A DNA stretch of 64,000 bases, taken from contig NZ_MTQM01000005.1 in the NCBI RefSeq assembly GCF_001984105.1, positions 186,001 through 250,000 of the forward strand. The letters are read 5' to 3'. This stretch comes from Microbacterium sp. CSI-V (GTDB lineage: Bacteria > Actinomycetota > Actinomycetes > Actinomycetales > Microbacteriaceae). Position numbers and translations under genes: made by a program. Below the pieces are notes generated by a model. That model did not search any database and was not told the origin of the DNA. It saw nothing but the letters and a program-made list of their open reading frames with translations. Below are positions 42,151 through 54,220 of this stretch, piece after piece; the stretch's first letter is position 1; the number at the start of each line of letters is the position of its first letter.

Positions 42151-43820
42151 CAGGCGCTCGCCGGGACGCGCGCGGCTTCGTCGGCGATCACGTCGGCGCG
42201 CTTGCGGAACGTGCGGGCGGTGACCCGGTCGAGCGCGATCTGACCGCGCATGCGCTCGGCCTTCTCGTACAACGAGGGGCCGCCGAACCCGGTGAGCACC
42301 TTCACGAGCACCGGCAGCAGCTCGATCATGAAGAACAGCGCCGCGATGAGCCAGTGGGCCCAGCGGAGCGTCGGCTCACGCTCGGACAGCCGCTCGAGCG
42401 CCGAGATCTGGCTCAGTAGACCGACCGCTCCCGCGTTGCCGTCCGCCACGGAAGCGGCGCGTTCGTTGTAGGCCGCGAGCGCCGCCTCGTACTGGGCGCG
42501 GGCCGCGGGAAGCTGGTCCTCGGCCTGCTGCTTGTTCTGGTCGGCCGACGCAGCGGCGGCGTCGGCGCCGGCGGAGTTGGCCGCGGCCAGCGACGACTGC
42601 GCCTGCTGCAGCTGCGCCGCGAGCGCGTCGTACGACGACTGCGCCTGCGCGAGCTGCGCCTGCGCGGCCTCGGAGCTCGCACCGTCGCCGGCGACCCCGG
42701 TGCATCCGGCGACCTCCCCGGCGCCCTGGCCGGTCAATTCGCACTGGTACACCGCGCGTGCCTGGTCGATGACGGCCTGCTGGGCGGCGAGCTGCTGCGT
42801 CAGCTGATCGACGGTCTGCTGGGCGGCTGCGGCTGCGGCCGACGTCGACGAGGTTCCGGCCACGATCCCGGTGGCCGCCTGGTTCTCGAGGGCCGCGACC
42901 TGAGCGCTCGCGGCATCCAGGGCCTGCTTCTCGGGACCGTTCGTCACGGCATCCTGATCGGTGAGCGCCTGCGTGACGTTGGTGGAATTCACCTCGCGGT
43001 TGATGTCGTTCTGGAACACCTGCAGCACGAGCGGCTCGGCCACGACGATGCCGATGAGCGCCGCCATGATGATGCGGGGGAAGGCCAGACCGAGCAGCCG
43101 GAAGATGTTCTTCGTCGACCGCATCGTGGATGTCAGGAAGCGGTCCAGGTTGAAGATGATGAGGCCCCACACCAGCGCGAGCGGGATCGCCAGGAAGATG
43201 CTGATCCGCACACCCGTGAGCAGCGCGAACATCATCGACAGCGCCGAGACGAGCGCCGTGCCGGCCAGCACGAGGAACATCTGAACGAAGCGCGGCACCT
43301 CTTCGGGCACCTCGTCGAGGACGTCGTTGTCGGCGCCGCCGAGCACGGCCAGGCGCCGCACGAGCGACAGGCTGGGGCGCCGGGGGTCGGCACGTCGCAG
43401 CCGGGGCGGACGGGGATCGGATGCCACGGGCGCGGGGAACGGCGCAGCTTCGGGCACCACGCGCTCGGGCTCGGCCACCGGCTGCGGCTCGGCGGCAGCC
43501 TCGGGCTCGGGCTCCGGGGCGGGCTCGGGCTGCGGCTCGGCGGAAGCCTCGGGCTCCGGGGCAGGCTCGGGCTCCGGGGCGGGCTCGGGCTCGAGGTTCT
43601 CGGGCCACTCGAACGGAGCGGTGTCGTCATCACCGGCGGGCGGTGCACCCCAGGGCTCGGTGGGGTCGTCGAGCGTCACGGCGTCGGCCGACGCGTCGGC
43701 GTCGTCACGCTGCTGGGCGAGGATGTCGTCGAGGTATTGAGGCTCGCGATCGTCGTCCGTCGTGAACTCGATACGGCCGTCGGAGCCGAAGCGACCCGGC
43801 CGGTGAGCGGAAAAAGACAT
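42150..43820 (-). CDS. DUF4407 membrane protein with Glu-Pro repeat and coiled coil
   Basis: A 556-residue protein. Residues about 70-130 are Glu-Pro-Ala repeats (EPEPAPEPEPAPEPEA). A four-helix membrane part follows, with two hairpins before and one helix after a long soluble insert: MFLVLAGTALVSALSMMFAL, WGLIIFNLDRFL, FPRIIMAALIGIVVAEPLVL and a late WAHWLIAALFFMIELLPVLV. The insert (about 290-470) is Ala/Gln-rich coiled coil with one pair of cysteines (QCELTG, GCTGV). NLDR plus MIELLPVLVK are DUF4407 landmarks. Start: ATG at 43820, with no strong RBS; a GTG two codons upstream is possible. Function unknown. Confidence 0.85.
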   Translation of the reverse strand: MSFSAHRPGRFGSDGRIEFTTDDDREPQYLDDILAQQRDDADASADAVTLDDPTEPWGAPPAGDDDTAPFEWPENLEPEPAPEPEPAPEPEASAEPQPEPAPEPEPEAAAEPQPVAEPERVVPEAAPFPAPVASDPRPPRLRRADPRRPSLSLVRRLAVLGGADNDVLDEVPEEVPRFVQMFLVLAGTALVSALSMMFALLTGVRISIFLAIPLALVWGLIIFNLDRFLTSTMRSTKNIFRLLGLAFPRIIMAALIGIVVAEPLVLQVFQNDINREVNSTNVTQALTDQDAVTNGPEKQALDAASAQVAALENQAATGIVAGTSSTSAAAAAAQQTVDQLTQQLAAQQAVIDQARAVYQCELTGQGAGEVAGCTGVAGDGASSEAAQAQLAQAQSSYDALAAQLQQAQSSLAAANSAGADAAAASADQNKQQAEDQLPAARAQYEAALAAYNERAASVADGNAGAVGLLSQISALERLSEREPTLRWAHWLIAALFFMIELLPVLVKVLTGFGGPSLYEKAERMRGQIALDRVTARTFRKRADVIADEAARVPASA

Positions 43821-43854
43821 TCGCACAGGGTACGACGTGAGTCCTACCCGCTCC

Positions 43855-43890
43855 TGAGCGGGGCCTGTGGCCTGGCCGAGGCCCCGCTCA
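43855..43890 (-). terminator. Hairpin between the aldo/keto reductase and DUF4407 genes
   Basis: Perfect 11-bp stem TGAGCGGGGCC / GGCCCCGCTCA with a 14-base loop, just after the aldo/keto reductase stop in the leftward direction. No U-tract, so terminator activity is uncertain. Confidence 0.55.
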
Positions 43891-43898
43891 GCGCCGGA

Positions 43899-44912
43899 TC
43901 AGACCAGACGTGCCTTCGGCGACACCTCGTAGGTGTTCTCGGGGTCGGAGAAGACCGCGTCGCCGAGAGCCGTGTCGATCGCGGCGAGCGTGTCGGCATC
44001 GAGCGTCACACCGGACGCCTTGACGGTGTCGGCGAGCTGCTCCGGACGCGACGCGCCCACGAGCGCGGCCGCGATGTTCGGGTTCTGCAGCACCCACGCG
44101 ATCGCGAGCTGCGGCATGCTCAGCCCCGCCTCTTCGGCGATCGGCTTCAGTCGCTGGACGGCCTCGAGCACGTCGTCGCGGAGGAACCGCTTGATGAAGT
44201 TCGCCCCGCTCTTCTCGTCGGTCGCGCGCGAACCGTCGGGCACCGGCTGACCCGGCAGGTACTTGCCGCTGAGCACGCCCTGCGCCATCGGCGACCAGAC
44301 GATCTGCGAGATGCCGAGCTCCTCGCTGGTCGGCACGACCTTGCCCTCGATGACGCGCCACAGCATCGAGTACTGCGGCTGGTTCGAGATGAGCTGGATG
44401 CCGAGCTGCTTCGCGAGCGCGTGTCCTTCGCGCAGCTGCTCGGCGGTCCACTCGGAGACGCCGATGTAGAGCGCCTTGCCCTGGCGCACGATGTCGGCGA
44501 ACGCCTGGAAGGTCTCTTCGAGCGGGGTCTCGTAGTCGAAGCGGTGCGCCTGGTACAGGTCGACGTAGTCGGTGCCGAGGCGCTTCAGGGAGCCGTTGAT
44601 CGAGTCGAGGATGTGCTTCCGGCTGAGACCGGTGTCGTTGGGGCCCATGGGGCCGGTGGGGAAGTAGACCTTGGTGAAGATCTCGAGCGACTCGCGCCGC
44701 TGCCCCTCGAGGGCCTTGCCCAGCACCGTTTCGGCCGCCGTGTTGGCGTACGTGTCGGCGGTGTCGAATGTCGTGATGCCCGCGTCGAGCGCGGCGTGCA
44801 CGGTCTGGATCGCGGCGTCGTCACCGACCTGCGAGCCGTGGGTCACCCAGTTGCCGAGGGTGATCTCCGAGATCTTGAATCCACTGTTTCCGAGGTAGCG
44901 ATAACCGACCAT
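43899..44912 (-). CDS. Aldo/keto reductase (voltage-gated K+ channel beta/YghZ-like branch)
   Basis: A 337-residue NADPH-dependent reductase barrel. Catalytic Asp and Tyr are in TFDTADTYANTAAE, Lys in LEIFTKVYFP, His in YQAHRFDYETP. The C-terminal cofactor region ALVGASRPEQLADTVKASGV is present. The Met-start YRYLGNSGFKISEITLGNW is standard. A single gene with its own hairpin terminator. Substrate aldehyde unknown. Confidence 0.94.
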   Translation of the reverse strand: MVGYRYLGNSGFKISEITLGNWVTHGSQVGDDAAIQTVHAALDAGITTFDTADTYANTAAETVLGKALEGQRRESLEIFTKVYFPTGPMGPNDTGLSRKHILDSINGSLKRLGTDYVDLYQAHRFDYETPLEETFQAFADIVRQGKALYIGVSEWTAEQLREGHALAKQLGIQLISNQPQYSMLWRVIEGKVVPTSEELGISQIVWSPMAQGVLSGKYLPGQPVPDGSRATDEKSGANFIKRFLRDDVLEAVQRLKPIAEEAGLSMPQLAIAWVLQNPNIAAALVGASRPEQLADTVKASGVTLDADTLAAIDTALGDAVFSDPENTYEVSPKARLV

Positions 44913-44973
44913 GACTCAACGCTATCGGCGGCATCCGACATCGAGGGCCGCTCGGGTCGGACGAACCCACACG

Positions 44974-45495
44974 TCAGACGTCGGTGGGGCGGCCCTCTGC
45001 GAGGGCCCGGTCCAGGAGCGCGATGGAGCGGCGCACCATGGACTGCGCGGACCCGAACTCGCGTGCGCTCCACGCGGGGGCGGCATCGGCATCCGCGAAC
45101 GCCCAGGGCACCGCCGCGGCGACGAACCGGCGGTACGCCCCTCGATGCGCACCCACGCGCGGATCCCACGACCGACCGGTCGAGGCGGCGACGTCGATGG
45201 CCATGTTGACCACGCCGAGGGCCTCGGCGAGATCGATCGTCGGTGTCGCGCGGTCCAGCCACGGGCGCACGGCATCCAGGTCGACGACCTCGGTCTCGGC
45301 CCGCTCGTCGCGCGACGAACCGGCTTCGCCCGCCCACGCCAGGCACGACTCCGGCGACGCGAACAGGAGCACCCGAGACTCCACGACCGCGACCCGGTCC
45401 ATACCCTCGGCACCGGGTCCCCACCACACGAACGCCGTCGCGCCCCGCGAGCGGATCCCCTGCGGCGAACCGACGGGGATCCGAGGAACGCTCAC
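44974..45495 (-). CDS. Hypothetical protein, 173 aa
   Basis: Starts at a GTG overlapping the stop of the preceding small gene (GTGA): VSVPRIPVGSPQGIRSRGAT. Contains AFVWWGPGAEGMDRVAVVES and a helical C-terminal half. Strong GC3 bias supports coding. No signal peptide or membrane span. It is the third gene of the rlmN operon. I do not recognise a family. Another GTG/ATG start 9 codons upstream is possible but would overlap further. Confidence 0.75.
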   Translation of the reverse strand: MSVPRIPVGSPQGIRSRGATAFVWWGPGAEGMDRVAVVESRVLLFASPESCLAWAGEAGSSRDERAETEVVDLDAVRPWLDRATPTIDLAEALGVVNMAIDVAASTGRSWDPRVGAHRGAYRRFVAAAVPWAFADADAAPAWSAREFGSAQSMVRRSIALLDRALAEGRPTDV

Positions 45496-45719
45496 GCGTC
45501 CTCGGTGAGGTGATCCAGGCATCCGTCGTCCGGGTGGTGACGGAATCGCAGCTCGGTCGCCAGGGCGTTGACCGTGCGCTGCAACGCGGTGGGAGCCTGC
45601 TGTCCGAGCTCACCGAACTCCAGCCAGCCCTCTTCCGCGGCCTGCTCGACGACCTCGTGCGCGAGCGTCTCGATCAGACGCAGGTACTCGATCTCGGTCG
45701 GACGCCGGGGAGCGGACAT
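45492..45719 (-). CDS. Small hypothetical protein, 75 aa
   Basis: [20 protein letters not shown] begins a compact helical, acidic protein ending HHPDDGCLDHLTEDA. Its ATG overlaps the rlmN stop by one base and its stop overlaps the next GTG, so it is coupled on both sides. The open frame continues upstream only as an rlmN shadow. No recognised domain. Confidence 0.75.
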   Translation of the reverse strand: MSAPRRPTEIEYLRLIETLAHEVVEQAAEEGWLEFGELGQQAPTALQRTVNALATELRFRHHPDDGCLDHLTEDA

Positions 45720-47017
45720 CAGCCGACCGGCGTCTCCGCGGCGGCCGCTTCGTCTTCCTCGGTCGCGACGAGCTGACCGCACGCCCCGTCGATCTCCTTG
45801 CCGCGGGTGTCGCGGAGCGTCGTCGGGATGCCGGCGTCGTTGAGGCGACGCACGAACTCGTTCTGCACGGGCACCTCCGACGCCGTCCAGATCGAGCCGG
45901 GCGTCGGGTTCAGCGGGATGGGGTTCACGTGCACCCAGCCGCGACCGCGGGCGTTGAGCTTCTCGGCCAGCAGGTCGGCGCGCCACGCGTGGTCGTTCAT
46001 GTCCTTGATGAGCGCGTACTCGATGGAGACGCGGCGCCCGGTCTTGTCGAAGTAGGCGCGGGCGGCATCCAGGGCCTCGTCGACCTTCCAGCGGGAGTTC
46101 ACCGGGATCAGCTCGTCGCGCAGGCCGTCGTCGGGCGCGTGCAGCGACAGCGCGAAGGTCACGGGGATGTCCTCGTTCGACAGTTTCGTGATCGCCGGGA
46201 CGAGCCCCACCGTCGACACCGTGATGCCGCGGGCGCTCATGCCGAGGCCGTGTTCCTTGTCGACCATGACGCGCACGGCCTGCATGAGCCGCGCGTAGTT
46301 GGCGAGCGGCTCGCCCATGCCCATGAACACGATGTTCGACACGCGGTCGAGCGAGTGATCGTCGCGCTTCTTGCCTCCGAGGCCACCGGCGGCGATGAGG
46401 GCGTTGGCCCGCACGACCTGCTCGATGATCTCGGCGGCCGACATGTTGCGGGTGAGGCCGGCCTGCCCGGTCGCGCAGAACGGGCAGTTCATGCCGCAGC
46501 CGGCCTGGCTCGACACGCACAGGGTGATGCGCCCGGGGTAGCGCATGAGGACCGACTCGACGAGCGCGCCGTCGTGCAGCTTCCACAGGAACTTGATCGT
46601 GTCGCCGCGGTCGGTCTCGAGACGGCGCACCTCGGTCAGCAGCGGCGGGAGGAGTCCCGCGACGAGCTCTTCACGACCGGATGCCGGCAGGTCGGTCATC
46701 GCGGCCGCGTCCGACGTGTAGTGGGTGAAGTAGTGCTTCTCGAGCTGCTTCGCTCGGAAGCCGGGGAGCCCCAGCTCCTTCACCTTGGCGACGCGCTCCT
46801 CGGCGGTGAGGTCGGCGAGATGCACGGGCGGCTTGCCCCGCTTGGGGCTGGCGAACTGCAGCAGCGGACGCCCGGTCTCGTCCTTGGCCTGCTGCCAGCC
46901 CTCGGTCTTCGGCCGCACCTGGCGGGGCTTCGTCTCGCGGATGCCGGTGTCGGCCGGGGCCCCCGCGGGACGCACCTGCCGGGGCTTGGTCTCGCGCACG
47001 GGGGTCTGATCGGTCAT
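45719..47017 (-). CDS. rlmN: 23S rRNA (adenine-2503-C2)-methyltransferase (dual-specificity, radical SAM)
   Basis: A 432-residue radical SAM enzyme that methylates A2503 of 23S rRNA. The cluster motif is C174-x3-C178-x2-C181 (CGMNCPFC). [15 protein letters not shown] and [13 protein letters not shown] blocks follow, and the methyl-carrying Cys lies in EIDGACGQL. The core starts near residue 45. The first 40 residues are an extra tail with a near-perfect duplication: [10 protein letters not shown] at 8-17 and 27-36. First gene of a three-gene leftward operon. Start: ATG at 47017, convincing because the duplicated tail has the same codon bias. Confidence 0.95.
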   Translation of the reverse strand: MTDQTPVRETKPRQVRPAGAPADTGIRETKPRQVRPKTEGWQQAKDETGRPLLQFASPKRGKPPVHLADLTAEERVAKVKELGLPGFRAKQLEKHYFTHYTSDAAAMTDLPASGREELVAGLLPPLLTEVRRLETDRGDTIKFLWKLHDGALVESVLMRYPGRITLCVSSQAGCGMNCPFCATGQAGLTRNMSAAEIIEQVVRANALIAAGGLGGKKRDDHSLDRVSNIVFMGMGEPLANYARLMQAVRVMVDKEHGLGMSARGITVSTVGLVPAITKLSNEDIPVTFALSLHAPDDGLRDELIPVNSRWKVDEALDAARAYFDKTGRRVSIEYALIKDMNDHAWRADLLAEKLNARGRGWVHVNPIPLNPTPGSIWTASEVPVQNEFVRRLNDAGIPTTLRDTRGKEIDGACGQLVATEEDEAAAAETPVG

Positions 47018-47189
47018 GGGTTCCAGGGTACCGGCGGCCGCCTGCGGCGAGGCTGGACGCGGGCTCCGCCCTCAGGACGCCGGCGGCACCGCCCCGCCGT
47101 GCGGCGATCCGACGGACACCCCGGCTCTGCGGGAGGGGCGAGACCGGATGCCGCGCAGCCTCCGACACGGCAGCCCTAAACTGCATCCC

Positions 47190-48098
47190 ATGCCCGGTGC
47201 CGGTGACGTCCCCCTCCCGCCCGGCGGCGTTCACAAGCTCCTGAACAACAACGTCGTCGTGTCGATCGACGCCGACGGCCGCGAGCGGGTGCTGATGGGT
47301 CGGGGCATCGGGTTCCAGCTCAAGCACGACGGCCGGATCGACCTCGCGAAGGTCGAGAAGACGTTCGTCCTCGACCAGGCCACCGACACCGCCCACGCCC
47401 GGAAGCTCCTCACCGACGCGCCCTACACGCTCGTGCAGGCCGTGCTGCACGCGGTCGACGAAGCCGAGCGCGAACTCGGGCGCGACCTCGGCCGCCGGTT
47501 CCCCCTCGCGGTCATCGACCACGTCCACTACGTCGTCGAGCGCCTCGACCAGGGCATCCGGATCCCCGGCACTTCCATGCCCGAGCTGCGCATCCTCCAC
47601 CCCGACGAGTCGCGCGTGGCCGAGCACATGGCCGCCTCGATCGCGGCATCCCTGAATCGGGAACTGCCGCCCGAGGAGGGCGTGTTCCTCACGATGCACC
47701 TGCTCAACGCGACGCGCGACGAACCGAACGGCACGGCGGCACTGCTCTTCCGTCGGGTGCAGCACGTCGTCCGCACCGTGGAGACGGGTCTCGGCACCAC
47801 GCTCGACACCGACAGCGCCGACTACGCGCGGTTCATCCTGCACGTGCGTTTCCTGCTCCAGCGACTCGTCGATCGCACGATGCTCGCCAGCGGCGACTCG
47901 TCGTTCTTCGAGTTCGCCAAGCAGCGCTATCCGCGTTCGTTCGGCATCGCCGAGGCGGTGAAGGCGTACGTTCTCGCGGCGACGAGCTCGACGCTCACCG
48001 ACGAGGAAGTGCTGTACCTGATCGTGCACGTCGAGCGGATCGCGACGAGCATGGGCCGCGGCGACGCCGGTGGCGACCCCTCTGCACCGGTGCTATAG
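47190..48098 (+). CDS. BglG/LicT-family transcription antiterminator
   Basis: A 302-residue RNA-binding regulator. The N-terminal CAT domain (HKLLNNNVVVSIDADGRERV, LMGRGIGFQLKHDGRID) binds the RAT RNA. PRD1 carries a regulatory His in VIDHVHYVVERLDQG and PRD2 one in ILHVRFLLQRL. PTS-dependent phosphorylation of these domains sets activity. ATG at 47190; the frame upstream has no RBS. A RAT and terminator follow within 100 bp, then the PTS gene, so the target is certain by context. Typical length is about 280. Confidence 0.94.
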   Translation: MPGAGDVPLPPGGVHKLLNNNVVVSIDADGRERVLMGRGIGFQLKHDGRIDLAKVEKTFVLDQATDTAHARKLLTDAPYTLVQAVLHAVDEAERELGRDLGRRFPLAVIDHVHYVVERLDQGIRIPGTSMPELRILHPDESRVAEHMAASIAASLNRELPPEEGVFLTMHLLNATRDEPNGTAALLFRRVQHVVRTVETGLGTTLDTDSADYARFILHVRFLLQRLVDRTMLASGDSSFFEFAKQRYPRSFGIAEAVKAYVLAATSSTLTDEEVLYLIVHVERIATSMGRGDAGGDPSAPVL

Positions 48099-48135
48099 TC
48101 GCCACCGCAGGCGTCACACCCTGCCGACGATTTCC

Positions 48136-48166
48136 GGATTGTTACCGCGCGAGCGGGCAAGACCTG
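48136..48166 (+). promoter_or_regulatory. Ribonucleic antiterminator (RAT) site
   Basis: GGATTGTTACCGCGCGAGCG followed by GGCAAGACCTG, closely matching the RAT of Bacillus bgl/sac leaders (GGATTGTTACTG..GCAGGCAAAACCT). Its 3' end overlaps the 5' arm of the terminator, so bound antiterminator excludes the terminator. Confidence 0.92.
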
Positions 48167-48211
48167 AATCCACATCGCTGACGAGCGATGAACGGATTCG
48201 GGTCTTTTTTA
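48161..48211 (+). terminator. Regulated terminator before the beta-glucoside PTS gene
   Basis: GACCTGAATCC (48161-48171) pairs with GGATTCGGGTC (48194-48204), with an inner stem CATCGCT/AGCGATG, followed by TTTTTTATT. It is an unusually classic U-tract terminator for this genome and the switch point for PTS expression. Confidence 0.92.
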
Positions 48212-48288
48212 TTGCCCGAAACCCTCCGGAGCGTCGCCGAACATCTCGAAGAGGCCGCACAGCAGCGGCGAAAGGCAGGCGGATTCCG

Positions 48289-51580
<3,292 letters not shown>

Positions 51581-51592
51581 TCCCCATCGATC

Positions 51593-51629
51593 GGGTCGGC
51601 CCCGAGCCCTCGCGGTTCGGGGCCGACCC
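51593..51629 (+). terminator. Hairpin between the phospho-glucosidase and HAD genes
   Basis: A perfect 13-bp stem GGGTCGGCCCCGA / TCGGGGCCGACCC, loop 11 bases, no U-tract. Its 3' arm ends one base before the HAD gene's SD (CGGAGA), so it may limit translation or transcript read-through into that gene. Confidence 0.55.
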
Positions 51630-51639
51630 GCGGAGAACC

Positions 51640-52485
51640 ATGACCCGCATCGCCTTTCTCGACGTCGACGGCACGATCCTCGAGCACGGCTCGCTGATCG
51701 CCCCCTCGACCGTCACCGCCATCCGACAGGCTCGCGCCAACGGTCACCTCGTGTGGCTGTGCACCGGGCGGGCCGACGGCGACATCCACCCCGACGTCCG
51801 GGCCATCGGCTTCGACGGCGCGATCAGCAACGGCGGCGCCTACGCCACACGCGACGGCGAACTCGTCGTGCAGCACCCGATGCACCGCGACGACGTGGCA
51901 GCGATCGAGCAGTACTTCCAGGCGCACGGCATCCACTACTTCCTGCAGACGCACGAAGCGGTGTTCGCCTCTGCGGGCATCGAGTCGATGATGCGCGAGT
52001 ACGTGCGCGAGCGTCTCGCCCGTCGGGCCGCCGAGATCGCGGCGCTGGGTCACGACGTCGAGCCGACGACGTCGATCCCGCGCGCCCGGCCGCTGGCCGA
52101 CATCGACCGCGACCGCGTCGCCAAAGCGGTGTTCGTCAGCCCCGCGCCCGACACCGTGACCCACGGCGCCGCGGAACTGGGCGAGCGCTTCCACGTCATC
52201 CCGGGGTCGATCCCGCTGCCCGGCGGCTCGAACGGCGAGATCGGGCTCGCGGGCGTCACGAAGGGGTCGGCGATCCTCGAGGTGCTCGCGCTGCTCGACC
52301 TCGATCCGGCGGATGCCATCGGCATCGGCGACTCCTGGAACGACGTCGAGATGTTCGGGGTCGTCGGCACCCCCGTCGCGATGGGCAACGCGGTGCCCGA
52401 GCTGCAGCGCCTCGCCGGCCGTGTCACCACGTCGGTGCTGGAGGACGGCGTGCACAACGCCTTCGCCGAGCTCGGCCTGATCTGA
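51640..52485 (+). CDS. HAD-superfamily hydrolase, Cof type
   Basis: A 281-residue phosphatase. Motif I FLDVDGTI, motif II LCTGR, motif III Lys in GVTKGSAI, motif IV IGIGDSWNDVEMF, with a C2-type cap between. Such enzymes dephosphorylate sugar phosphates and often follow PTS genes. ATG at 51640 after CGGAGAACC; the earlier frame is a bglA shadow. Probably relieves sugar-phosphate stress or trims phospho-sugars from the PTS route. Confidence 0.92.
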   Translation: MTRIAFLDVDGTILEHGSLIAPSTVTAIRQARANGHLVWLCTGRADGDIHPDVRAIGFDGAISNGGAYATRDGELVVQHPMHRDDVAAIEQYFQAHGIHYFLQTHEAVFASAGIESMMREYVRERLARRAAEIAALGHDVEPTTSIPRARPLADIDRDRVAKAVFVSPAPDTVTHGAAELGERFHVIPGSIPLPGGSNGEIGLAGVTKGSAILEVLALLDLDPADAIGIGDSWNDVEMFGVVGTPVAMGNAVPELQRLAGRVTTSVLEDGVHNAFAELGLI

Positions 52486-52498
52486 CGGGCACCCCGCA

Positions 52499-52567
52499 CG
52501 CATAAACGCGATCGACGCGCATAAACACGCGCGCACCGCGTTTATGAACGCGGATCGCGTTTATGTG
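52499..52567. repeat. Nested palindrome built on CATAAAC
   Basis: The core CATAAAC(G/A)CG occurs twice directly (52501, 52520) and twice inverted (near 52538 and 52557). Outer arms CGCATAAACGCGATCG and GGATCGCGTTTATGTG pair at 14 of 16. It lies between the convergent ends of the HAD and SDR genes. Confidence 0.8.
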
Positions 52568-52613
52568 TCGAAAGCCGCGCGACTCATGAAGCGGCACCCC
52601 GAAGAGCCCGACC

Positions 52614-53447
52614 TCAGTCCAGGAAGATGTCGGGGTACAGCGCGGCGTCGGGGGTGCCGGGGACCGCGGCGTAGCCGGAGAAGTCCGTCACACCGGCGGC
52701 CTCGAGGACGTCCTCGACGATCAGCGTCCGCCCGGTCCGCTCGCGCGACGGGGACGTCAGCACCTCGTAGGCGGCATCCGCGTAGATCTCGGGCGTCCGC
52801 GAAACCCGCATGAGCCGGTCGCCGCCGATGACGTTCTGCACCGCCGCGGTCGCGATCGTCGTGCGCGGCCACAGGGTGTTGGCCGCGATCCCGGCGCTGG
52901 CGAATTCCGCGGCGAGACCGAGGGTCGCCATCGTCATGCCGAACTTCGCGAGGCTGTAGCCGGTGTGCGCCCCGAGCCACTTCGGCGTGACGTTCAGCGG
53001 CGGCGAGAGCGACAGGATGTGCGGGTTCGCCGCCTCGCGGAGCTGCGGCACGGCGGCGCGCGAGAGCAGGAACGTGCCGCGGACGTTGACGTCCTGCATG
53101 AGGTCGTACTTCTTCGTCGCGAGGTCGAGCGAACCCGACAGGTCGATGACGCTGGCGTTGTTCACCACGATGTCGACGCCGCCGAACTCGCCCACCGTGC
53201 GGAGGACGGCCTCGGTGATCGACCCCTCGTCGCGGACGTCGCCGACGATCGGAAGCGCCTGCCCGCCCGCGGCGCGGATCGCGTCGGCCGCCGTGTGGAC
53301 GGTCCCCTCGAGCTTCGGGTGCGGGGTGTCGGTCTTGGCCAGCAGCGCGACGTTCGCGCCGTCGCGCGCGGCGCGCAGCGCGATCGCGAGGCCGATGCCG
53401 CGGCTGCCGCCCGACATCAGGATGGTCTTACCGGCGAGCGTGGTCAT
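52614..53447 (-). CDS. Short-chain dehydrogenase/reductase (HSDL2-like)
   Basis: A 277-residue SDR: cofactor loop SGGSRGIGLAIA, NNAS (VVNNASVIDL), active site YSLAKFGM (YxxxK). The extended middle KTDTPHPKLEGTVHTAADAI is typical of HSDL2-type proteins linked to fatty-acid metabolism. Its ATG overlaps the hydratase stop (ATGA). Third gene of an SDR-hydratase-SDR operon. Confidence 0.92.
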   Translation of the reverse strand: MTTLAGKTILMSGGSRGIGLAIALRAARDGANVALLAKTDTPHPKLEGTVHTAADAIRAAGGQALPIVGDVRDEGSITEAVLRTVGEFGGVDIVVNNASVIDLSGSLDLATKKYDLMQDVNVRGTFLLSRAAVPQLREAANPHILSLSPPLNVTPKWLGAHTGYSLAKFGMTMATLGLAAEFASAGIAANTLWPRTTIATAAVQNVIGGDRLMRVSRTPEIYADAAYEVLTSPSRERTGRTLIVEDVLEAAGVTDFSGYAAVPGTPDAALYPDIFLD

Positions 53448-54220
53448 GAGCGTCCTTTCGCGGAGGCGGCGGCGAACGCCGCAACCCGGGCGCGCGCGTC
53501 GGGGGTCTCGAACGCGGCGCCGATCGTGGCGGCCTCGTCGGCCAGATTCTCGGCGAACGTACGCCCCGCGCCGACGCGCACGAGACGCGTCGCCTGACCG
53601 AACGCGGCGGTCGCCCCGGCCAGCCAGAACCGGGCGATCTCCTCGACCCGCGCCGCCAGATCGGTGGATGCCACGACCTCGGCGACGAGACCCCACTCGA
53701 GGGCCTCCGCGGCGTCGATCATGCGGTCCTGGAGGAGCAGTTGCAGCGCACGGCGCTGACCGATCGCCGCGGGGAGCAGGGTGGAGACGCCGAGGTCGGG
53801 GGTGAGACCGATGTTCGCGTAGCGGCTCACGAAGCGGGCGTTCTCGCTCGCGACGACGTAGTCGGCGGTGAGCATGAGGCCGAGCCCGCCACCCGCGACC
53901 GCCCCCTGGACGGCCGCGACCATCGGCAGCGGCGCTTCGACGAAGGTGCGGATGCCGTCGTGGATGGCCGTCGCGGTCTCGATCACGTCCGCGCCCGACG
54001 CCCCGGTCGTCGCCATCGCCACGACGTCGCCGCCGGCGCAGAACGCGGGGCCCGTGGCATCCAGGATGACGGCTCCGACGGAGGCGTCGGAGGTGACCTC
54101 GTGCGCGACCTCGCGCCAGCGGCGGGCCATCGGGAAGTCCATCGCGTTGAGCGACGCCGGGCGGTCGAACGTGACGCGGGCGAGCCCCGCGTCGATCGAG
54201 AGCAGGATGCCGTCGGTCAT
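53444..54220 (-). CDS. Enoyl-CoA hydratase/isomerase family protein
   Basis: A 258-residue crotonase-fold protein. Oxyanion loops FCAGGDVVAM and GAVAGGGLGLMLTADYVV are clear. At the usual catalytic glutamate positions it has GLGLML and PDLGVS, so at least one Glu is Asp or Gly; isomerase activity is more likely than hydration. Coupled on both sides by ATGA overlaps with the two SDR genes. Confidence 0.9.
   Translation of the reverse strand: MTDGILLSIDAGLARVTFDRPASLNAMDFPMARRWREVAHEVTSDASVGAVILDATGPAFCAGGDVVAMATTGASGADVIETATAIHDGIRTFVEAPLPMVAAVQGAVAGGGLGLMLTADYVVASENARFVSRYANIGLTPDLGVSTLLPAAIGQRRALQLLLQDRMIDAAEALEWGLVAEVVASTDLAARVEEIARFWLAGATAAFGQATRLVRVGAGRTFAENLADEAATIGAAFETPDARARVAAFAAASAKGRS

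Noticed and set aside
48161..48211. tRNA-like fold in the PTS leader
   Set aside because: The stems belong to the RAT/terminator; there is no anticodon arm or T-loop consensus.
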